A DNA stretch of 28,533 nt from JAJFVC01 sp039698075 (GCA_039698075.1 JBDKTJ010000155.1:1-28533); one strand, 5' to 3'; numbered from the stretch's first letter, positions 7,971 through 16,211 are shown. A program made the numbers and translations. The notes: generated by a model from the sequence alone, not told the origin.

Positions 7971-9401
7971 ATGTCCACCCATCCTGTTCACCTCGGCGGC
8001 GCAAAGTTCATCAAACCTTGGACCAAAGGGCTTGGCGAGCCGGATTCGCCAAAATCGTTGGGCGCCACGGCCGAACGTTCGGCCAAGCATAATCGCTCGG
8101 TGACCGACGCCGTGCCCTATTTTCAAGATTGGCGCGAATCGGCCCATCAAGTCAAAACGTTCGCCGTGGCCAACCTCGACAAGCTGCTGGTCGAGTTCGA
8201 GCAAAAAATCACCGCCCGCGGCGCGACCGTCCTTTGGGCCAAAGACGCCGCCGAAGCGAACCAACACGTGTTGGACATCGCCCGCCGCCACCACGTCAAA
8301 AGCGTGGTCAAGTCGAAGTCGATGGTCAGCGAGGAGATGGAGCTCAATCACGTGCTCGAGTCCGAAGGGATTCGGGCCGTCGAGACCGACCTGGGCGAAT
8401 ACATCGTCCAACTGACCGGCCAGCGGCCCGTCCACATCGTCACGCCGGCCATCCACATGTCCGCCGCCGACGTGGGCCATCTGTTCCACGAAAAACTCGA
8501 CGAGCCGTTCACCGAAGAACACACCAAGCTGACCGACATCGCCCGGCGTCATCTGCGCGAAGAATACCTGAAGGCCGACATGGGCATTTCGGGCTGCAAT
8601 TTCGCGTTGGCCGACACCGGCACGATGGTCGTCATCGAAAACGAGGGCAACGCCGGCCTGTCGACCGCCACGCCGCCGGTCCACGTGGCCCTGATCGGCA
8701 TCGAAAAAATGCTGCCCAGCGTCGACTACCTGCCGCTGATGCTCAACTTGCTCCCGCGCAGCGGCACCGGCCAAAAATTGACCAGCTACACGCACCTGAT
8801 CCATGGCGCCACGCCCGGCCGAAAGCTGTACGTCATCCTGCTGGACAACGGACGCAGCAACGTGCTGAAAGACCCGGCGGCCTGGTCGGCATTGCATTGC
8901 CTCCGCTGCGGCGCATGCCTGAACAACTGCCCGGTCTATCGCCGCGCCGGCGGTTGGGCCTATGGCTGGGTGTATCCCGGCCCGATCGGATCGATTTTGA
9001 CGCCGCACCTGCTGGGCCTCAAGACGGCGGGCAAGCTGCCGTTCGCGTCGTCGTTGTGCGGCATGTGCGCCGAGGTGTGCCCGGCCAAAATCGACATCCC
9101 GCACCAACTGATCCACCTGCGCGATCGCGCCGCCAACGAGCCGTCGTCGATGAACTCGCTGTTCCAGCGGACCATTTGGACCGTCTGGGCCTGGTTCATG
9201 GCCGGCCCGTTGCGATACCGTCTGGCCGCGTTCGGAATGCAGCTAGGCATGCCGCTGATCAAGCTGGTGCCCCGTTCGTTGCACCCGAGCATGTTGGGCG
9301 CCTGGACCCGCGGGCGAGAATTGCCCAAGGCGACCGGCCCGGCGTTCCGCACTTGGTGGCGACGCAACCACGATCGTTACGAATCGAAAACCAAGAACTG
9401 A
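7971..9401 (+). CDS. lutB: LutB-type iron-sulfur LUD-domain protein
   Basis: 476 aa, cytoplasmic component of the LutABC lactate oxidation complex (LutB/YkgF). An N-terminal LUD domain covers about 70-300, including GISGCNFALADTGTMVV. It is followed by a dicluster ferredoxin-like segment with C310, C313, C316, C320 and C363, C366, C370 (CGMCAEVCPAKIDIP), typical of 4Fe-4S binding. The C-terminal ~90 residues match the DUF3390-like tail of the family, with a Trp-rich amphipathic stretch. The length agrees with other LutB proteins. It lies 114 bp after the dehydrogenase and 65 bp before lutC on the same strand. No upstream Shine-Dalgarno is evident. Confidence 0.94.
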   Translation: MSTHPVHLGGAKFIKPWTKGLGEPDSPKSLGATAERSAKHNRSVTDAVPYFQDWRESAHQVKTFAVANLDKLLVEFEQKITARGATVLWAKDAAEANQHVLDIARRHHVKSVVKSKSMVSEEMELNHVLESEGIRAVETDLGEYIVQLTGQRPVHIVTPAIHMSAADVGHLFHEKLDEPFTEEHTKLTDIARRHLREEYLKADMGISGCNFALADTGTMVVIENEGNAGLSTATPPVHVALIGIEKMLPSVDYLPLMLNLLPRSGTGQKLTSYTHLIHGATPGRKLYVILLDNGRSNVLKDPAAWSALHCLRCGACLNNCPVYRRAGGWAYGWVYPGPIGSILTPHLLGLKTAGKLPFASSLCGMCAEVCPAKIDIPHQLIHLRDRAANEPSSMNSLFQRTIWTVWAWFMAGPLRYRLAAFGMQLGMPLIKLVPRSLHPSMLGAWTRGRELPKATGPAFRTWWRRNHDRYESKTKN

Positions 9402-9466
9402 AACGCACGGCGGTTGCGATCGAATTTTTTTACGTCTGTTGGACCTTTTGACCCCTTGATCTCTCC

Positions 9467-10117
9467 ATGAGTAGCCGCGATACGATTTTGCAGCGTCTTC
9501 ACCGTGAGCTGTCCGAAGGCCCTTACGTCGCTCGGCCGCCGGCGCCCGAAGTCTGGCCGCGTGAGAATCCCGCTCCGGCGGCGATGGCCGAACGGTTCCA
9601 AAACGAATTGACCGCCGTCCACGGCGAGGTGATTCGCTGCGCCACCATCGAGGACGCGCAGGCCCGATTGGCCCAGTTGGCCGCCGAGGCCGGTTGGACG
9701 TCGCTGGGCGTGATGGATCGCCCGACCGTTCGCAACGCCGCGGCCCGGCTGCCCGAAGACGCCGTTCGCCCGGCCAACGACGATTGGGAGCCGCGCACGA
9801 TCGCCGGTTTTTCGGCCAGCGTGGTCGAAGCCGAAGCGCTGCTGGCCGACACCGGTTCCTGCATGATCGCGTGCCCGACGCCGCAGGACCGCTTGCTCTG
9901 CTACTTGCCGCCCGCATGCGTCGTGATCGCCCGGTTGAGCCAGTTGGCCGAACATCTGCCGGCGGCCTGGTCGAACATTTCGGCCCGCGTGGCCGACCCC
10001 GACGTCCGCGGCGAGTTCGTCCTCGTGACCGGTCCCAGCCGCACCGCCGACATCGAGAAGATTTTGATCCTCGGCGTCCACGGTCCCAAACGACTGGTGG
10101 TAATTTTGATTGGATAG
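9467..10117 (+). CDS. lutC: LutC-type LUD-domain protein
   Basis: 216 aa, third member of the lactate utilisation system (LutC/YkgG). The LUD domain occupies most of the protein. It includes the family segment LLADTGSCMIACP and a C-terminal block GPSRTADIEKILILGVHGPK close to the family consensus. It is cytoplasmic with no signal or membrane segment. It lies between lutB and the cupin gene, which starts 9 bp after its stop, consistent with translation from one transcript. Confidence 0.93.
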   Translation: MSSRDTILQRLHRELSEGPYVARPPAPEVWPRENPAPAAMAERFQNELTAVHGEVIRCATIEDAQARLAQLAAEAGWTSLGVMDRPTVRNAAARLPEDAVRPANDDWEPRTIAGFSASVVEAEALLADTGSCMIACPTPQDRLLCYLPPACVVIARLSQLAEHLPAAWSNISARVADPDVRGEFVLVTGPSRTADIEKILILGVHGPKRLVVILIG

Positions 10118-10126
10118 AGCCGTCCG

Positions 10127-10513
10127 ATGAAAATCGTCTCGTTCGCCGACCGACCGTTCACGCCTGCCGGGCACGAAAACCCGTTGTGCCCCGGTGTGCT
10201 AAAAAAGGTCTTGCTCGAAAAAACCGACCTGCAGCCCGGCCGCGTGCAGATGATCAATTGGGCCGATCTCGGCGTCGGAAAACGTTTCGCCCGGCACTAC
10301 CACGAGGACATGCAGGAGATTTTCATCCTGGTCCGAGGCGAGGCGGAAATCACCATCGACGCGGAAACCGCCCCGTTGCGGCGAGGCGACGCGGTGGTGA
10401 TCGATCCCCGACAAGTCCACCAAATGCGCAACGTCGGCCAAGAGCCGGTCGAATACCTGGCGTTGGGCATCACCCGCGAAACCGGCGGCAAAACAGTCGT
10501 GCTCGACGATTAG
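10127..10513 (+). CDS. Single-domain cupin protein
   Basis: 128 aa, small beta-barrel cupin. Motif 1 has H57, H59 and E64 (HYHEDMQEIF); motif 2 has H98 (GDAVVIDPRQVH). A complete 3-His/1-Glu metal site is therefore predicted. Such proteins are isomerases, dioxygenases or small-molecule sensors and the sequence does not tell which. It starts 9 bp after lutC, so it is very likely the last gene of the lut operon, where it might bind or isomerise a pathway intermediate. The TAG stop is the first triplet of a repeated sequence (TAGAGCAA) that recurs at 26777. Confidence 0.8.
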   Translation: MKIVSFADRPFTPAGHENPLCPGVLKKVLLEKTDLQPGRVQMINWADLGVGKRFARHYHEDMQEIFILVRGEAEITIDAETAPLRRGDAVVIDPRQVHQMRNVGQEPVEYLALGITRETGGKTVVLDD

Positions 10514-10643
10514 AGCAAATTCACAATAGTTATAGCGGGCGCCATGCCACGCGTTGGGCGCCATGCCACGCGTTGGGTGCCATGCCCACGCTTGTCGTGG
10601 GCATGTGAAAAACCGCTACATGGCCACGCTTGTCGTGGATATG
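10511..10643. repeat. Palindromic dispersed repeat, copy A, with 19-bp tandem units
   Basis: Lies between convergent genes. It starts TAGAGCAA and TATAGCGG, then has two identical 19-bp units (10537-10555 and 10556-10574, GGGCGCCATGCCACGCGTT) and a diverged third. The core CATGCCCACG-CTTGT-CGTGGGCATG (10581-10605) is a perfect 10-bp stem with a 5-nt loop. A segment of 35 bp (10572-10606) is identical, in reverse complement, to 26805-26839. ACCGCTA follows on the right, and a degenerate core copy (10622-10643) abuts the stop codon of the ATPase gene. It resembles a REP/MITE-type non-coding repeat. Confidence 0.8.
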
Positions 10644-12140
10644 TCAGCCGGTGCCGACGCCCCGATCGAAAGCGTCTTGATCGCGCAAGCAAAGCGCCAG
10701 CGTCGACTCGAACGTCGCGCTGGAAATCTTCCACTCCGGCTGGTCTTCCGTGTGGGCGTTGCAGTGCGTCGTGAACAGCCGGTAGAGGAACTTGAACAGG
10801 TGCCGCGGAACGCGCAGCGACGCCAACGCCTCGATCAGCCGCCGTTGGTCGACGCCGTCGAACAAATCGGTGATTTTCGGCGACCGGCCCTCCGCCGCGC
10901 AGGCCGCGATCCGCGCGTTGGCCATGTCGTACAGCGATTGGCCCGTCCAACTGAGCGAGCGAATCAGATTCTGCTTGTCGAGCCGCGCCCGCTGATGAAA
11001 ATCGCGGTCCTCGCGGTCGATCAGCCGCTCCAGCTCGATCGGCAGCAGCAGCTTGAGGCCCAGGCCCGGATGCTTGAGAAACTTGTTGTCCAGCATCGGC
11101 CAGACCATGGTCCGCATCAGCTCGGTCGATCCGTTGATCAGGTACGGCTCGTCGACGCGGTCCACCAGCACAAGAATCCCGTCGAAACCCAGCGAGCGGA
11201 GCACGCCCTGCAACTTGGCCAGCAGTTCGTAGCGGTCGTCGGTTCGCGGGCAATCGGGCAGCGGCTGGCCGACGATTTTTCCGCCGGGAAAATTCAAAAG
11301 CACGCGCATCAGCAGCTTGACGCTGTGGCCGAGCGACCGGGTGTTGCGGGCGATTTGCCATGCCTTGCGTCCGCTGCGAAGCCATCGCCAGACGCGAGGC
11401 GTCCAACCGGCGGCCAACGCCACGTAGACGGGCCACCAGCCAAACCACGACCAATCGCCGCGCGAGGCCTGCCAAACCACTAGGCCGGCCAGCGCCGCGG
11501 TGCAGACGACGCCCAGCGCCACGTCGCATTTCGATCGCCAGGTGCGGAATCGCAATCGATGGCGCAACCGTCGCCAACGCTGCCAGAGATTGTCGGCGCT
11601 CGATTGATCGTAGCAGGCCGCCAACAGCATCACGTCGCGGACCTGCGCGGCGTCGAGCCGCTCGATCGGCAAGGCCTCGTCGCGGGCCGCCGGGTGCCGG
11701 ACGTCTTTGGCGCCCAGCAGACGATCGACCAGTTGCGTGACGCACAGCGACAGCACCGCATCCATGTGGTCCCAAAGCCGCCACTGTTCGAGCGCCCGTT
11801 CGGGCCGGCGGCGGCGTCCGGAAAATCGCTCTCGAAAACGGTCCAAAAACGGATTGAAGTCGTTGTACTCGACCACGAACGCCTGATGCTCGGGGTGCTC
11901 GGCGTTGTACTCGGTCAGGCGGCGGACCATTTGCAGACGGATGGCCGTCTTGCCGGAGCCCTTTTCACCGAAGACGACGGCCGTGGCCGGTTCCGACGGG
12001 TCGCCGTAGATCTTGTCCCACGTCGGATGAAACGTGTTCCGGATGCAGACGCCCTTGAACACCAAGTCCGTCTGCGCGTCTTCATCGGCGAACGGATTGG
12101 TGGTGATCCCGTGATGTTCGAGGAAGGGTTGGATTCTCAT
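10644..12140 (-). CDS. Membrane-associated P-loop ATPase, KAP-like layout
   Basis: 498 aa. Walker A is GEKGSGKT (58-65) and Walker B with catalytic acid is LVLVDRVDE (323-331). Between them are two hydrophobic segments, about 207-224 and 233-248. This matches the layout of KAP NTPases, whose membrane helices are inserted inside the P-loop domain, but the usual KAP Walker B (DDLDR-like) is not present, so membership is tentative. ORC/CDC6-like or Sll1717-like ATPases are alternatives. Start MRIQPFLEHHGITTNPF was chosen because ATPase homology begins there; AGGGG lies just upstream. The partner gene 110 bp upstream on the same strand encodes a tail-anchored protein, so both products may meet at the membrane. 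The function is unknown. Confidence 0.75.
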   Translation of the reverse strand: MRIQPFLEHHGITTNPFADEDAQTDLVFKGVCIRNTFHPTWDKIYGDPSEPATAVVFGEKGSGKTAIRLQMVRRLTEYNAEHPEHQAFVVEYNDFNPFLDRFRERFSGRRRRPERALEQWRLWDHMDAVLSLCVTQLVDRLLGAKDVRHPAARDEALPIERLDAAQVRDVMLLAACYDQSSADNLWQRWRRLRHRLRFRTWRSKCDVALGVVCTAALAGLVVWQASRGDWSWFGWWPVYVALAAGWTPRVWRWLRSGRKAWQIARNTRSLGHSVKLLMRVLLNFPGGKIVGQPLPDCPRTDDRYELLAKLQGVLRSLGFDGILVLVDRVDEPYLINGSTELMRTMVWPMLDNKFLKHPGLGLKLLLPIELERLIDREDRDFHQRARLDKQNLIRSLSWTGQSLYDMANARIAACAAEGRSPKITDLFDGVDQRRLIEALASLRVPRHLFKFLYRLFTTHCNAHTEDQPEWKISSATFESTLALCLRDQDAFDRGVGTG

Positions 12141-12250
12141 GGTCCCCTGACCGCTGAAGGAAAAATGGGGTGACGCCGCGGCGAAACGGACGCCGACGGC
12201 CGACGCTTGCGCGGTGGAAGCGTCAACGCCGCTTTTGGTTCTCCGCAAGT

Positions 12251-12889
12251 TCATCGAAAAAGGAGCGCCCAAACAAGCAAGCCGGACAGCACGACCACCA
12301 GAAACGACAACACGCTGATGAGAATCCACGGATTTCGCGGCGAGCGGTCGCGCAACGGATAGCTCGGCGAAGCGACCGACGCCGTGTCCGACGCCGTGTC
12401 GTCCAGTTCCAAGCCCGTCGCGGCGAGTTTTAGCGACAGTTCGGGAAACACATCGCCGGCCAGTCGCCAATCGCGCCAGCCTTCACGCCAGACCAGGGTG
12501 TCGGCGATGATGCGACGCTCGTCCAACCAGGTGCGCATCCGTTCAGCCTGGAAGGGCCCAAATTGTCCGCCGGCCGCCGGTCGCACGTACCACATCGCGT
12601 TGCCCGCCTCGGCCAACGGGTCGGGCAAATCCGGCGCGGCGACCCTCAGCGACGCCGACTTAGGCAACCCGATCGAAGGCCGTGACGATGAATCGACCGC
12701 CGCGAGCGGGGACGCCCCGGCATCGCCCCCCCCTGACGGCTGAAACTTCATTTCTTTCGAACTGAGCCGAGTGCTTGTGTAGGGAATTTGCATCTTTGCC
12801 CCACAAACCGGACAAACCCCATATTGGCCCGCCTGGAACTCTTTGACGTTCATTTTGTGCCCGTTCGGGCAGTAAAAACGTATTCCCAT
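12251..12889 (-). CDS. Tail-anchored zinc-ribbon / GYF_2 domain protein
   Basis: 212 aa. An N-terminal zinc ribbon has C7, H11, C26 and C29 (CPNGH...CPVC). A low-complexity linker follows, then a GYF_2 (DUF4339) domain at about 99-149 (WYVRPA..GGQFGPF...WREGWRDWR). The only membrane helix is at 187-209 with three residues after it, so the protein should be tail-anchored with its body in the cytoplasm. GYF_2 domains are thought to bind proline-rich peptides; the ribbon may bind nucleic acid or protein. Start MGIRFYCPNGH is the usual start for these planctomycete ribbons and has TATAAT 35 nt upstream; the frame is open for 46 more codons upstream. It is probably co-transcribed with the ATPase gene that follows. 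Confidence 0.8.
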   Translation of the reverse strand: MGIRFYCPNGHKMNVKEFQAGQYGVCPVCGAKMQIPYTSTRLSSKEMKFQPSGGGDAGASPLAAVDSSSRPSIGLPKSASLRVAAPDLPDPLAEAGNAMWYVRPAAGGQFGPFQAERMRTWLDERRIIADTLVWREGWRDWRLAGDVFPELSLKLAATGLELDDTASDTASVASPSYPLRDRSPRNPWILISVLSFLVVVLSGLLVWALLFR

Positions 12890-12923
12890 ATCCGGACGCT
12901 CCGTCGGCGATTGGTTCCCCCCA

Positions 12924-12929
12924 ATTATA
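12924..12929 (-). promoter_or_regulatory. -10 element upstream of the zinc-ribbon/GYF_2 gene
   Basis: Minus-strand TATAAT with no recognisable -35 at 16-18 nt. RNA would start near 12917, leaving a leader of about 28 nt before the chosen ATG and supporting that start. Confidence 0.35.
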
Positions 12930-12992
12930 GCTCCTAATGCCCACAAGCACCACGGCTGGAATTCCTCGGAAAAATGCGATATCAAGAACGAC

Positions 12993-14003
12993 ATGGCCGA
13001 CCCCCTTCCCACAATCCCCGATCTCACGCAATGCCTGCGCCGGTTGATCGCTCAGACGCCGGCCGGTCGCGTGACCACCTGCGGCGGGCTGGCCTTGGCG
13101 TTGGGCGATCGCGTGGCCGCCCGATGGGTCGGATCTTTCGCGCTGCACCACGAACACCACCCCGACTGCCCATGCCATCGGATCGTCCGGGCCGGCGGCG
13201 CGCTGGGCGGATACGTCGCCGGGTCCATCGCCGACAAACGTCAGCGGCTGGCCGACGAAGGCGTTTTCGTTTCCTCCGAAATGGTCGATCTGCGGCGGTT
13301 CCTTTTCGACGACTTTGCGACCGATCGGCCGTTGGATCGTTTGCGAGAAAACCAGGAGTCCGTCCGGCGACGGATTCGCATTCGGCCGCGGCGTCGCATG
13401 CCGCGATGGATCGGCGGCGTCGACGTGGCCTATCCGCAGCCCGGCGTCGGCTCGGCGGCCTACGCACTGGTCGACGGCCGGTCGGGCGAGCTGGCCTGGT
13501 CGCTGACCATTCGACGGCCCGTCGTCTTTCCCTACATCACCTCGTACTTGACGTTCCGCGAACTGCCGATTCTGCTCGAATTGCTCGACGCCGTTCGGGC
13601 GGCCGGGCGACTGGCCGAGGTGTTGATGGTCGACGGCACGGGCATTTTGCATCCTCGCGGGGCGGGCATCGCGTCGCATCTCGGCGTCGCGGCGTCGATG
13701 CCGACCGTCGGAGTAATCAAAAAACTGCTTTGCGGCCGGGTCGGCGGAACGGGGCTCAAGCCCGGCGAGTCGCGCCCGGTGGTTTTTCTTGACGATCGTC
13801 TGATCGGCGCGGCGGTGCGTCCGACCGCGGGCCGCGAGCCGCTCATCTTCGTCTCGCCGGGCCATCGCACCGACGTGGCGTTCGCCGAGCAACTGACCCG
13901 ACGTCTGTTGATGGGCCGTCGATTGCCGTCGCCGGTCGATTGGGCCGATCGCTTGAGCCGGCGACCGCTCAATCTGCTCGACACGTCGGATAAGTCGCCG
14001 TAG
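12993..14003 (+). CDS. O6-alkylguanine alkyltransferase domain fused to endonuclease V
   Basis: 336 aa DNA-repair fusion. Residues 1-~100 form the DNA-binding/active-site domain of O6-alkylguanine-DNA alkyltransferase: PAGRVTTCGGLALALG, the arginine finger R44 (AARWVG), and the PCHR acceptor motif with C61. It is therefore an active-type domain and not a Cys-less ATL protein. The N-terminal alkyltransferase subdomain is absent. Residues ~115-325 are endonuclease V, which nicks DNA near deoxyinosine. D144 (GGVDVAY), E190 (TFRELP), D214 (MVDGTG) and K243 match E. coli D35, E89, D110 and K139 in order and approximate spacing, and HPRGAGIASHLG is diagnostic. A bifunctional protein of this type is known from Ferroplasma. 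It is divergently placed 103 bp from the zinc-ribbon gene. Confidence 0.93.
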   Translation: MADPLPTIPDLTQCLRRLIAQTPAGRVTTCGGLALALGDRVAARWVGSFALHHEHHPDCPCHRIVRAGGALGGYVAGSIADKRQRLADEGVFVSSEMVDLRRFLFDDFATDRPLDRLRENQESVRRRIRIRPRRRMPRWIGGVDVAYPQPGVGSAAYALVDGRSGELAWSLTIRRPVVFPYITSYLTFRELPILLELLDAVRAAGRLAEVLMVDGTGILHPRGAGIASHLGVAASMPTVGVIKKLLCGRVGGTGLKPGESRPVVFLDDRLIGAAVRPTAGREPLIFVSPGHRTDVAFAEQLTRRLLMGRRLPSPVDWADRLSRRPLNLLDTSDKSP

Positions 14004-14022
14004 TGTTCGCCGAGTCAGGTTG

Positions 14023-14031
14023 TGGTACACT
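14023..14031 (+). promoter_or_regulatory. Possible extended -10 element for the kinase gene
   Basis: TGGTACACT, an extended -10 (TGn-TACACT), with no good -35. RNA would start at about 14038, only a few bases before the ATG at 14041, implying a nearly leaderless mRNA. Alternatively the gene reads through from the endonuclease V gene 37 bp upstream. Confidence 0.3.
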
Positions 14032-14040
14032 AAAAGACGT

Positions 14041-16131
14041 ATGGACAACGATCGCACGGAAATCCAGGACGAGCGGGAACGCCGACGTGCGGCGGAAATG
14101 AGCCTCGCGGGAGGCCGGCCGCCGACGGTCGTGCCCGGCTACGAGCCCGAACGTTTTTTGGGCGCAGGCGCCTACGGCGAGGTTTGGGTCGCCATCGAGC
14201 GGAACACGGGCCGTCGGGTGGCGATCAAGTTTTACGCCCATCGCGGCGGGCTCGATTGGTCGCTGCTTTCGCGCGAGGTCGAAAAACTCGCCTTTCTGTT
14301 CGCCGATCGCTACGTGGTCCAACTGCTGGGCGTCGGTTGGGACGCCGATCCGCCGTATTACCTCATGGAGTATTTGGAGAACGGGTCGCTGGCCGAGCGC
14401 ATCGCCCGGGGACCGCTCTCCGTGGCGGCGGCCGTGGCCATGTTCCGCGACGTGGCCGTCGGACTGGTCCACGCCCACGGCAAAGGCGTGCTGCATTGCG
14501 ATCTGAAGCCGGCCAACATCCTGTTGGATCAAGACGGCAAGCCGCGGCTGGCCGATTTCGGTCAATCAAGGCTTTCGAGCGAGCAAGAGCCCGCGTTGGG
14601 CACAATGTTTTACATGGCGCCGGAGCAGGCCGACTTGAGCGCCGTGCCCGACGCACAGTGGGACGTCTACGCATTGGGCGCGCTGTTGTATCGCATGTTG
14701 ACCGGCGCGGCGCCATACGCCACGGACCCGGCCGCCGAGTCGTTGCAACAAACCGCGGATTTGAGCGAGCGGCTGGCGCAGTATCGCCGCATGATCGACC
14801 AATCGCCGCCGCCGTCCGCACATCGTCGGCTGCCCGGCGTCGACAAGTCGCTGGCCGCGATCGTCGATCGCTGTCTGGCCAAAGACCCCAACCAACGGTT
14901 CCAGAATGTTCAAGCGGTGCTCGACGCCTTGGACGATCGGGCGGCGCGGCTGTCGCGGCGTCCGCTGTTGATCCTCGGCGCGATCGGACCGGCGCTGCTG
15001 CTGGCCGTCGTCGCGTGGTTCGCATGGAACGGATTCAGCGCGGCCATCGGGCAATCGGACGAGGCGCTGACGCGCCGGGCGTTGGAGGCCAATCAGTTTG
15101 CCGCGCAATTCGTCGGGCAGGTGGCGGCCGACGAGTTGGAGAGCCGTTTTCAGGCGGTCGAGCAGGTGGCGGCGTCCGAGTCGTTCCGCCGCGCGCTGGC
15201 CGACGCCGCGGCCGATCCCGAGTTTCGACGCCTGATCGCACGACTGAACGATACGAAGCGGAATCAGGCCGATTTAGAGCCGTATCGCGACGCCTTTCGG
15301 GCGAACCCCGCTCGCCAGGCGGTCGAAAAAGCGTTCAAAACCTCGATCCCGCCGGCGTTTCAACTCGACCGCGACGACGAGGTGGCTAGTTGGTTCTTTT
15401 GCGACGATCATGGAATCTCAACCGTTCGATTGCCGAAAGGCCGAACGCTGGGCATGAACTTCGCGTGGCGCAGCTATTTTCACGGGTCGCCGCGCGACGA
15501 TCGCGAGGACTGGCGTCCGAAGCCCGGCCAGCGGCTCGTCCGCACGTCGATCTCGGACGTGTTCCGCTCCAAGGCCACGTCGCGCTGGACCGTGGCGATT
15601 TCCACGCCGGTCGTCGACGAGTCGGAGCCCGGCGTGAAAAAATTCCTGGGCGTCGTGGCGATGACGGTCGAGGTGGGCCGATTCATCCAGTTTCCCGGCA
15701 CGCGCGACCAGTTCGCCGTGTTGGTCGACGAGCGCGACGGAGACCACAAAGGCGTGATTTTGCAGCATCCGCGATTCGACGACCTGCCGAAACTGGCCGA
15801 TCGGCTGAAGAATTACCGACTCGCCGCGGACGACCTGCCCGACGTCCGACGCCGGCAACGCGACTATCATGATCCCATGTCGCAGTTGGCCCCGCACGGC
15901 GGCGACGCCCGACAGTGGCTGGCCCGAATGGAGCCGGTTCGCGTGCGCGGCCGAGAGACCGGCTGGATCGTCATCGTTCAGCAGTCGTACGACGCAGCCA
16001 TCGGCGAGCCGTTGAGTCAATTGAAAAAGAGCCTGGTCCGAGACGGACTGATCGCCCTGGCCCTAGTCGCCCTAGTGATGGCCGCCCTGTGGGGAATGGC
16101 CAAAGGAAAGGGGCTAGGGAACAGGGGCTAG
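14041..16131 (+). CDS. Transmembrane Ser/Thr protein kinase with periplasmic Cache-like sensor
   Basis: 696 aa. A cytoplasmic Hanks-type kinase spans about 34-300, with the glycine loop LGAGAYGEV (40-48), K63, E79, the catalytic loop HCDLKPAN (D154, N159), DFG at 172-174 and APE at 193-195. All catalytic residues are present, but the Arg of HRD is Cys153, so it is a non-RD kinase. A membrane helix is at 308-329. An extracytoplasmic region follows (~335-665) with a long helix (ALTRRALEANQFAAQFVGQV) and segments typical of double-Cache ligand sensors. A second helix is at 669-687. The ATG at 14041 gives a kinase domain with a normal short lead. The last seven residues (690-696) and the stop are encoded by a repeat arm. 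The FHA-cyclase gene directly downstream suggests a functional pair. Confidence 0.9.
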   Translation: MDNDRTEIQDERERRRAAEMSLAGGRPPTVVPGYEPERFLGAGAYGEVWVAIERNTGRRVAIKFYAHRGGLDWSLLSREVEKLAFLFADRYVVQLLGVGWDADPPYYLMEYLENGSLAERIARGPLSVAAAVAMFRDVAVGLVHAHGKGVLHCDLKPANILLDQDGKPRLADFGQSRLSSEQEPALGTMFYMAPEQADLSAVPDAQWDVYALGALLYRMLTGAAPYATDPAAESLQQTADLSERLAQYRRMIDQSPPPSAHRRLPGVDKSLAAIVDRCLAKDPNQRFQNVQAVLDALDDRAARLSRRPLLILGAIGPALLLAVVAWFAWNGFSAAIGQSDEALTRRALEANQFAAQFVGQVAADELESRFQAVEQVAASESFRRALADAAADPEFRRLIARLNDTKRNQADLEPYRDAFRANPARQAVEKAFKTSIPPAFQLDRDDEVASWFFCDDHGISTVRLPKGRTLGMNFAWRSYFHGSPRDDREDWRPKPGQRLVRTSISDVFRSKATSRWTVAISTPVVDESEPGVKKFLGVVAMTVEVGRFIQFPGTRDQFAVLVDERDGDHKGVILQHPRFDDLPKLADRLKNYRLAADDLPDVRRRQRDYHDPMSQLAPHGGDARQWLARMEPVRVRGRETGWIVIVQQSYDAAIGEPLSQLKKSLVRDGLIALALVALVMAALWGMAKGKGLGNRG

Positions 16132-16211
16132 GGACTAGCGGTGGAAGTGGATGCGTTTTATTGGCCAATAGGATACGAATCGATGATTCTAGCCCCTGTC
16201 CCCTAGCCCCT
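16109..16211. repeat. 23-bp imperfect inverted repeat between kinase and cyclase genes
   Basis: The left arm (16109-16131, AGGGGCTAGGGAACAGGGG plus CTAG) is the reverse complement of the right arm (16189-16211, CTAGCCCCTG plus TCCCCTAGCCCCT) with one mismatch. A 57-bp spacer contains the palindrome TTGGCCAA. Both arms are built from GGGGCTAGGG units, and a further CTAGCCCC-like unit follows the right arm. It looks like an inserted non-autonomous repeat. Its left arm supplies the last kinase codons and TAG stop, and the right arm ends 12 nt before the cyclase ATG. Confidence 0.75.

Noticed and set aside
7869..9116. 415-codon minus-strand frame
   Set aside because: Antisense to lutB, which has intact iron-sulfur motifs.
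10537..10593. Tandem 19-bp units considered as a CRISPR array
   Set aside because: The units abut without spacers and no cas gene is present; they belong to the palindromic repeat.
14023..14040. Start of the kinase at an upstream in-frame ATG (14020)
   Set aside because: It would precede the only -10 candidate and adds seven residues with no ribosome binding site; ATG 14041 was kept.
12660..14057. 465-codon minus-strand frame
   Set aside because: Antisense to the alkyltransferase-endonuclease V gene, where all catalytic residues are in the plus frame.
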